Part shown: piece after piece, positions 58,742 to 64,000 of the stretch
Position numbering within the stretch: position 1 is the stretch's first letter
Layout: each line of letters begins with the position of its first letter
DNA from: Planctomycetota bacterium
GTDB taxonomy: Bacteria > Planctomycetota > Phycisphaerae > Phycisphaerales > UBA1924
DNA: 64,000 nt
Assembly: GCA_030950285.1 (NCBI GenBank)
Contig: JAUZRR010000012.1
Coordinates: forward strand, 1 to 64,000
Direction of reading: 5' to 3'
Position numbers and translations under genes: made by a program
The notes under the pieces: generated by a model
The model's database searches: none
Seen by the model: the letters and a program-made list of their open reading frames with translations, nothing else
Told to the model about the DNA's origin: nothing

Positions 58742-58828
58742 ACGGCGCGGGTGGGATTCGAACCCACGAGACCCTTTCGGGTCTGCACGATTTCAAGTCG
58801 TGTGCCTTCAACCGCTCGGCCACCGCGC
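58742..58828 (-). tRNA. tRNA-Ser (anticodon TGA)
   Basis: Read on the minus strand, the acceptor arms are GGCGCGG / CCGCGCC with discriminator G. The D arm starts TGGCCGAGCGGTT, the anticodon stem is CACGA / TCGTG around CTTGAAA (anticodon TGA), the long variable arm is GACCCGAAAGGGTC, and the T arm is GTGGGTTCGAATCCCAC. The long variable arm is the serine mark. CCA is not encoded. It reads UCA and related serine codons. Confidence 0.96.
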
Positions 58829-58919
58829 CCGGGACGCAAAGCATAGCCCGAACACCCCGCCCACCGATCCGCCCGCCCCCGGTGTGGCCGGCTGAGGATT
58901 CCAACTTTTTTCTTCGGGT

Positions 58920-58932
58920 TGCAATACTTGCA
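58920..58932 (+). promoter_or_regulatory. Possible ArsR operator
   Basis: TGCAA-TAC-TTGCA is a perfect short inverted repeat 24 bp before the arsR start, followed by TATACT at 58945 that could be a -10 box. Its position fits self-control by the ArsR-type repressor; no second copy is seen before arsM. Confidence 0.4.
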
Positions 58933-58955
58933 TGATGGCGTCAGTATACTACCGT

Positions 58956-59387
58956 ATGCCACCGACACCCGCCACACCCGCCACACCCGCCGCCCCCGCC
59001 GCCCCCTCCTCACCACGCCAAGCCGCCCGCAAGAAGGCCGCGATCGACCGGATGCTCGACCCCGAGCTCTTCAAGGCCCTCGCGGACCCGACCCGCCTCA
59101 AGCTCCTGGCGTGCGTGCTCAAGTGCGGCCGCGGGTGCTCGGTCACCGAGGTCGCTGCGTGCTGCTCGGTCGATTTTTCTGTTGTCGCCCGCCACCTGTC
59201 GGTCCTCGCCCGGGCCGGGCTGCTCAGCGCCACAAAGGACGGCCGGACCGTCTGGTACGCACCCCGGGGCGACGCCCTCGCCGAGCGGTTTCGCCGACTC
59301 GCCGACGCGATCGACGAATGGACACCCGCCCAATGCTGCACCACCACGGCAAAGCTCAAACGCACCGGCCCTCGCGGGTGCTGCTGA
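58956..59387 (+). CDS. arsR: ArsR-family transcriptional regulator
   Basis: From ATG 58956 the product has 143 residues with a Pro/Ala/Thr-rich start, then a winged helix: LFKALADPTRLKLLACVLKC, VTEVAACCSVDFSVVARHLSVLARAGLL (helix-turn-helix) and TVWYAPRGDALAERF. Cys residues cluster before and inside the recognition part (ACVLKCGRGC, AACC) and again at the C-terminus (QCC, RGCC), suited to binding arsenite. It precedes arsM by 52 bp in the same direction, so control of arsenic methylation is the likely job. An ATG at 58932 would add eight residues and overlap the possible operator. Confidence 0.88.
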   Translation: MPPTPATPATPAAPAAPSSPRQAARKKAAIDRMLDPELFKALADPTRLKLLACVLKCGRGCSVTEVAACCSVDFSVVARHLSVLARAGLLSATKDGRTVWYAPRGDALAERFRRLADAIDEWTPAQCCTTTAKLKRTGPRGCC

Positions 59388-59439
59388 CCTGTAACTCACA
59401 CAACACCACCACCACGCCACCCACCGAAAGGAATCACCA

Positions 59440-60402
59440 ATGACCAACGACAACTGCTGCGACACCGGATGCTGCAACGACACCGGCGCATCGCCGAAGA
59501 CCAACGCCGCCGAGACCCGCGACCGGGTCCGCGAGGGCTACAGCGAGATCGCCCGTTCGGGGGTATGGTCCGGCGTTGCCGCGGCCACGCCAAACGCCGG
59601 CACCACCTGCGGCGGCGGAGAGAAAGACGCCGGGGCCGAATCCGGCGGCGGCGGTTGCTGCGGCCCCACCACCCTCACCCCGGGCCAGGTCGCCGAAGCG
59701 GTCGGCTATTCACCCGACGACCTCGCCGCGCTGCCCGACGGCGCCAACATGGGCCTCTCCTGCGGCAACCCCACCGCGCTGGCATCACTCAAACCCGGCG
59801 AAACCGTCCTCGACCTCGGCTCAGGCGGCGGGTTTGACTGCTTCCTCGCCGGGCCCCGCGTCGGCGCAGCCGGCCGGGTCATCGGTGTAGACATGACACC
59901 CGAGATGCTCAGCAAAGCACGCACAAATCTCGACGCCTACCGCAAGTCCAGCAGCCTCGACAACGTCGAGTTCCGCCTCGGCGAGATCGAACACCTCCCG
60001 CTGGCTGACAACTCGATCGACGTGGTCATCTCCAACTGCGTGCTCAACCTTTCGCCCGAAAAAGCCGGGGTCTGGCGCGAAATTGCCCGCGTCCTCAAGC
60101 CCGGGGGCCGGGTCGCGGTCTCGGACCTCGCCCTCCTCCAGCCGCTCCCCGACGCCATCTGCAATGACCTCGAAGCACTCGTCGGCTGCATCGCCGGGGC
60201 GGTCCTCGTCGATGAGACCGAACGCGACGCCACAAACGCCGGGCTTGTCGATATCACACTCACCCAACAGTCAGACTACATCGACGCCATGACCAGCTGG
60301 GACGACCCGCTCTACATCAAGATGCGCGAGTCTCTGCCGGAGGGCGCAACCCTCGCCGACTACGTCACGAGCCTCGAAATCACCGCGCGCAAGCCCGACT
60401 AG
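59440..60402 (+). CDS. arsM: Arsenite S-adenosylmethionine methyltransferase
   Basis: The 320-residue enzyme has a Cys-rich start (DNCCDTGCCND), a second Cys-rich stretch (TTCGGGE, GGCCGPTTL) and the ArsM core: ANMGLSCGNPTALASLKPGETVLDLGSGGG with SAM motif I, then VISNCVLNLSPEK and LVGCIAGAVL. The three conserved Cys of the family (GLSCGNP, SNCVLNL, GCIAGA) are all present. It methylates As(III) to methylated arsenicals. AAAGGA lies nine bases before ATG. Its TAG stop shares the bases CTAG with the stop of the convergent helicase gene. Confidence 0.93.
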   Translation: MTNDNCCDTGCCNDTGASPKTNAAETRDRVREGYSEIARSGVWSGVAAATPNAGTTCGGGEKDAGAESGGGGCCGPTTLTPGQVAEAVGYSPDDLAALPDGANMGLSCGNPTALASLKPGETVLDLGSGGGFDCFLAGPRVGAAGRVIGVDMTPEMLSKARTNLDAYRKSSSLDNVEFRLGEIEHLPLADNSIDVVISNCVLNLSPEKAGVWREIARVLKPGGRVAVSDLALLQPLPDAICNDLEALVGCIAGAVLVDETERDATNAGLVDITLTQQSDYIDAMTSWDDPLYIKMRESLPEGATLADYVTSLEITARKPD

Positions 60403-63400
60403 GGCATCACCACCCGCCCGTCGGCTTCTGTCGCTTCGCCCCGCACGAGCACTAAGTCGATCGCTTCGGCCATTGCTTCCCGGGTCTTCGTAGTCGCCCG
60501 CCCAAACCCGAGCAACTTCGCCGACTCGCGTTCGAGTTCCTCGCGCGGCAGCGCGATCTGCGCCCCCAGCACCTGCCGCACCGCAGCCGCCCGCTCGACC
60601 AGAGGCACCCACTCGACGTCCCGCTGCGAATCGTCGTCATCGCCGGGAGTGCGGACCTTGTCGAACCGTTCGGGGTGCGCGCCCGCCGCCCAGAACGCAT
60701 CCCCCCTGGCAAACAGCACCCGCGCCGCCGCCGCCCGGCCGAGGATCTCCTGGAACCTCTCGCGGTACCGGTCGGTAATCCGCGACACACCAAACCACTC
60801 GGCGAGCCGTCGCAACGCCAGCTCGGGAACGATCGGCCCTTCCTGCTCGACGATCGCCGCAAGCGCGCGTACCGCCAGCTCATCGGTACGGCTCTCGTAA
60901 ATATCCGAACGCGAACTCACCCCCCGCGGGCGCTTCGCCGGGCGGTATGTGTCGGCCGCCGCAGACGATTCGTCACCCCCGCCCGCCTCGAACTGCTCCC
61001 CCTCTGATTTCGAGGCACTGGTCAGGACGCCCGACGCGGGTTGCAACCCCGGCTCGGGCTCATCTGCACCTCCCGTTCCGTCGCGCTCGGCTTTCGCTTG
61101 CGCGATCGCGTCCTCGATCTGCCCGAGACACCCCTCCGGGTCCAGCCGCCACGCGGTCGACCACACCCGCACCAGCCGCCAGCCGAGTCCGCCGAGCACG
61201 CTCGACCGGGTCCGGTCGCGGTCGCGCGCGGTGTTGGCGTTGCGGTACATCGGGCCGTCGCACTCGATGCCGATGAGAAACTCCCCCGGGCGCTCGGGGT
61301 CGACAATCGCCAGGTCCACGCGGTAGCCCGCGAGTCCGACCCGTGATTCGACACCCCAGCCCCGTGCTTCGAGTGCTGCGCGCACCGCCGATTCGAGCTC
61401 GCTCGGCGTGCTCGCCCCGGTGTGTGCCGCCGCCGACTCAGCCATTGCGCCCGGCCCGCGCTGGGCATACATCAAAAACCGCTTGAAATGGTGCACACCC
61501 GTCGCCCGCGTCCGCGACAGGTCGATCGCCTCGGGCTGCATGGAACAAAACACCAGCAACCGATACCGCGACCGCGTGACCGCGACGTTGAGCCTGCGCT
61601 CGCCCCCCTCGACGTTCAAAGGCCCAAAGTTCATGCTCATCCGGCCGTCGTCGTCCGGCCCGTACCCGACGCTGAAAATGATCGTGTCGCGCTCGTCACC
61701 CTGCACGTTCTCGAGGTTTTTGACAAACACCGGCTCCTCGACGCCGGCAAAGAATGGCTCGATCTCGGGGTGCTCCCGCCGCGCCTCGTCGAAGAGGTCT
61801 TCGATGAGCCCCTGCTGCGGCGCGTTGAACGTCACCACGCCGATGCTCCCGGTCGCGCCGGGTTCGCCGAGCCGTCGCACCACTTCCGCGACAACCGCCT
61901 CGGCCTCGACCCGGTTGGTCCGGCTGCCGCCGCGCTCGTAGACCGCGCCCTCGACAAGATGGAAACTCACACCCAGCTCGGGCGAGTGCGCCACCGGCGA
62001 AGGAAACGTATGCAGCTCGTCGTTGTAATAATGATGGTTGGAGAACGCGATCAGGCTCTCGTGCCGCGAGCGGTAGTGCCATCTGAGCCGAAGCCCCGGC
62101 ACCCCCGAGGCATTGCACTCCTGCAGAATGCTCTCCAGCTCATCATCCACCGGCACGACCAGGCTGTCGTCATCATCTCCAGAATCCACAGTGCCGAAGA
62201 AGTTGGTCGGCGGCAACTGCTTGGAATCACCAACAATAATCACGTCCGTGCCCCGCGCGATCGACCCGATCGCGTCCCACGCAGGGATCTGCGACGCCTC
62301 ATCGAACACCACCAGATCAAACGCCGGCTGCTCGGGATCGAGGTACTGCGCCACCGACAACGGGCTCATCAAAAAGCACGGCTTGAGGCGGGGAAGTAAG
62401 TTTGGCAGCGCTTCGATCAGCCGACGCGTCGGCATATGCCGCGAGCGTTTTTCCAACTCCCGACGCAGAATCCCGACCTCCGAACTCGACGACACGCTCG
62501 CCACAGCACCCGGCAATCGCTCGGCAAGCCCGGCAACCACGACCTGCCGCGTCAGCCGGATCACTTCCTTGTCAAGCTCACGGAATCGCTCGATCGCCGA
62601 CGTGTGTGCGCGGGCGTTGAAGCCCCGGATCGGCTCGCTCGCGTCGGCCGACTGCACAAGCCACCGCTCGCCGAACGACCGCTCGAAGACCGTCAGCAGC
62701 CCGCGGCGCTCGACGCGCCCCCGCTCGTAGGCATTGACCAAAGCGCCCAGCCCGCTCGCGCACGCCGCCTCCCGTTCACGCCGCCACGCGCACCAGTCGT
62801 TCAGGCGACGGACACTCTCGGCCCAACGCCCGATCGCCTCGCCCGCGCACCCGATCCACCCGGGCGAGGCGTCCCCACTCCATGCGAGTTCCGCGTCGAT
62901 CTCCAGCAGGTCATGCACACGACCCCACGCGCCCGCCCACGCACGCTGCGCGTTGACCAACGCCCCCGCGGCAACCCCCACACCCGAATCACCGATCGGC
63001 GCAAGCGACTTCTCGCACGCCACATCCGCCAGCGCCCCGCACAATCGGCGTCCACCCTCCGACGACAGCAAACCTCGGCAGGCGTGCCGAAATCGCACCG
63101 ACCACGCAAGCACACGGTCCAGCTCGTCGAAATTCGCGTCGCCGCTGCGCCACTGCGCCCCAAAGCACCGCGCGGCTTCAGAATCCGGCCGCGAGAGTTC
63201 GCGCCGCTCGGCCGCGATCGAGAGCGCCTCCTCAAGGTCGGCAACGATCGCATCGAGCGCACCGGGCGACCCCGTGCAGTACGGCCGCACCCGCTTCCGC
63301 GCCTTGCCCGCAAAGAACCATCGCACGACGCCCGGCTTCCCCCGCGCCTGCTTTGCCGCATCGAGCATGCCGAGCAGGTCCGCGTCGAACAACTCGGGGC

Positions 63401-64000
63401 GGTACCGCTCGAGAAGTGCCGCTTCCCGGTCTTTGGTCTGTCGTCCGCGTGAGATCCACTCGCCCAGCACCGCTGCCGATGCTTCGCTCGCCGCTGCATC
63501 GAGCACCCCGCGTGGCGGGAGCGGGCAGCTGCCGAGCTGTGCTGCGCACGCGCCGAGCACACCCACTTCTGCCTCAGAGAGACTCGCCACGACGCCCTCC
63601 GCGTCCGACTCGGTGCCTACATCCTCGTCTGCCTCCCTGCCTGCACACGCAAGCAACTCAGCCGCAAACCGCGCGGCTGCAGATCGGAGCGCCGCGAGCG
63701 CAGCAACCGCAGCCCCAAGCGCCGCCCGCGCCTCGTCGGGCAGTGCAAACGACCACTCGGCCCGGCCGATGCCGCGCAGTGGATGCTCCCCAACCGGATC
63801 AACCGCCCCGGCAACATCGGTCAGTGTCGAGACGCGCGTTCTCCACTCCTGCAACTGCCCAGCCGAAACACCCGCACAATCCACGATCCCCAGATCGACC
63901 CTCTCACCATCACCGAGCGCACTGAGTCGCCCGATCATCTGGTACACACTCTCGCCGCTCTCGCGGAGTTCGTGCAGCTCACGGACGTACATGTTCAGCT
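60399..64000 (-). CDS. Helicase - Vsr-like nuclease - DUF3320 protein, Hhe-like (N-terminus off window)
   Basis: The frame is open through the right edge; 1197 residues follow the last visible ATG (63992), and the true start lies outside. The visible part starts in a superfamily 1 helicase after its Walker A motif. VVFDEASQIPAWDAIGS is motif II, VIVGDSKQLPPTNFF motif III, and LRWHYRSRHESLIAFSN and VQGDERDTIIFSVGYG follow, with NVAVTRSRYRLLVF motif VI. Then comes a Vsr/PD-(D/E)xK-like nuclease (GYRVDLAIVDP, IGIECDGPMYRNANTARDRDRTR, GWRLVRVWSTAW) and a C-terminal DUF3320. This is the order of DUF4011-helicase-Vsr proteins; one group, Hhe, defends against phage. Defence function here is inferred only from domain order. 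Confidence 0.85.
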   Translation of the reverse strand, partial: LNMYVRELHELRESGESVYQMIGRLSALGDGERVDLGIVDCAGVSAGQLQEWRTRVSTLTDVAGAVDPVGEHPLRGIGRAEWSFALPDEARAALGAAVAALAALRSAAARFAAELLACAGREADEDVGTESDAEGVVASLSEAEVGVLGACAAQLGSCPLPPRGVLDAAASEASAAVLGEWISRGRQTKDREAALLERYRPELFDADLLGMLDAAKQARGKPGVVRWFFAGKARKRVRPYCTGSPGALDAIVADLEEALSIAAERRELSRPDSEAARCFGAQWRSGDANFDELDRVLAWSVRFRHACRGLLSSEGGRRLCGALADVACEKSLAPIGDSGVGVAAGALVNAQRAWAGAWGRVHDLLEIDAELAWSGDASPGWIGCAGEAIGRWAESVRRLNDWCAWRREREAACASGLGALVNAYERGRVERRGLLTVFERSFGERWLVQSADASEPIRGFNARAHTSAIERFRELDKEVIRLTRQVVVAGLAERLPGAVASVSSSSEVGILRRELEKRSRHMPTRRLIEALPNLLPRLKPCFLMSPLSVAQYLDPEQPAFDLVVFDEASQIPAWDAIGSIARGTDVIIVGDSKQLPPTNFFGTVDSGDDDDSLVVPVDDELESILQECNASGVPGLRLRWHYRSRHESLIAFSNHHYYNDELHTFPSPVAHSPELGVSFHLVEGAVYERGGSRTNRVEAEAVVAEVVRRLGEPGATGSIGVVTFNAPQQGLIEDLFDEARREHPEIEPFFAGVEEPVFVKNLENVQGDERDTIIFSVGYGPDDDGRMSMNFGPLNVEGGERRLNVAVTRSRYRLLVFCSMQPEAIDLSRTRATGVHHFKRFLMYAQRGPGAMAESAAAHTGASTPSELESAVRAALEARGWGVESRVGLAGYRVDLAIVDPERPGEFLIGIECDGPMYRNANTARDRDRTRSSVLGGLGWRLVRVWSTAWRLDPEGCLGQIEDAIAQAKAERDGTGGADEPEPGLQPASGVLTSASKSEGEQFEAGGGDESSAAADTYRPAKRPRGVSSRSDIYESRTDELAVRALAAIVEQEGPIVPELALRRLAEWFGVSRITDRYRERFQEILGRAAAARVLFARGDAFWAAGAHPERFDKVRTPGDDDDSQRDVEWVPLVERAAAVRQVLGAQIALPREELERESAKLLGFGRATTKTREAMAEAIDLVLVRGEATEADGRVVMP

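Noticed and set aside
58729-59016. Small reading frame across the tRNA-Ser gene
   Set aside because: Translation of a tRNA gene (GSNPTRAVV) is a common artefact.

Overview
The window is a GC-rich (roughly two-thirds G+C by eye) bacterial chromosome segment, most likely from a planctomycete of the Phycisphaerae type. The support is indirect. A secreted protein carries a C-terminal pair of dockerin-like EF-hand repeats (DRNNDGVVDTRDV / DFNGDGVVDTRDV). There are CBM9/DUF5916-type outer-membrane proteins, many lipobox proteins and TolC-type export, all typical of a Gram-negative envelope, and short interspersed palindromes. No phage, plasmid or transposase gene is visible. About 45 protein genes and one tRNA cover most of the sequence.

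Layout. 1-15.9 kb is a glycan-assembly cluster: GT4 and GT2 glycosyltransferases, a tandem double GT4, a CgeB-like glycosyltransferase, a sugar kinase/nucleotidyltransferase with HldE-like domains in reversed order, and three SAM methyltransferase units, one of them fused to a GT4. Several genes are joined by ATGA overlaps. 15.9-24.1 kb holds pabB, a pyruvate phosphate dikinase with a histone-H1-like basic N-terminal tail, a ClC channel with CBS domains and two small envelope proteins. 24.3-42.3 kb is a mixed region: a short UvrC, hypothetical membrane proteins, a CBM9/DUF5916 barrel protein, an M20 amidohydrolase, an HD-GYP phosphodiesterase, a lone iron-type binding protein, a Gln-rich membrane protein, an O-antigen-ligase-like protein, a Cys-cluster protein, a SpoIIE phosphatase, an FTCD_C protein and a FabF-like synthase. 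42.4-52.5 kb holds glyS, a complete MacA-MacB-TolC-like export set and the secreted dockerin-type protein.

52.6-57.7 kb is an aspartate/methionine unit: a SAM-clan riboswitch, a Shine-Dalgarno hairpin, a trans-sulfuration PLP enzyme, an aspartate kinase without ACT domains, asd, and then icd. A strong hairpin separates icd from a convergent lipoprotein beta-carbonic anhydrase. After tRNA-Ser(TGA) comes an arsR-arsM pair. The right end is filled by the C-terminal 1200 residues of a large helicase-Vsr-DUF3320 protein that resembles the Hhe antiphage proteins.

Sites of most interest: (i) a family of about 23-nt palindromes with a constant CTTGCG core and compensating stem changes, usually in pairs; one pair sits in frame inside a glycosyltransferase gene; (ii) a 91-bp inverted repeat with 39-nt arms after the fabF-like gene and a second hairpin repeat before the ClC gene; (iii) the SAM riboswitch plus SD hairpin; (iv) the H1-like tail on PPDK; (v) the reversed-order HldE-like fusion; (vi) the Hhe-like gene at the right edge.
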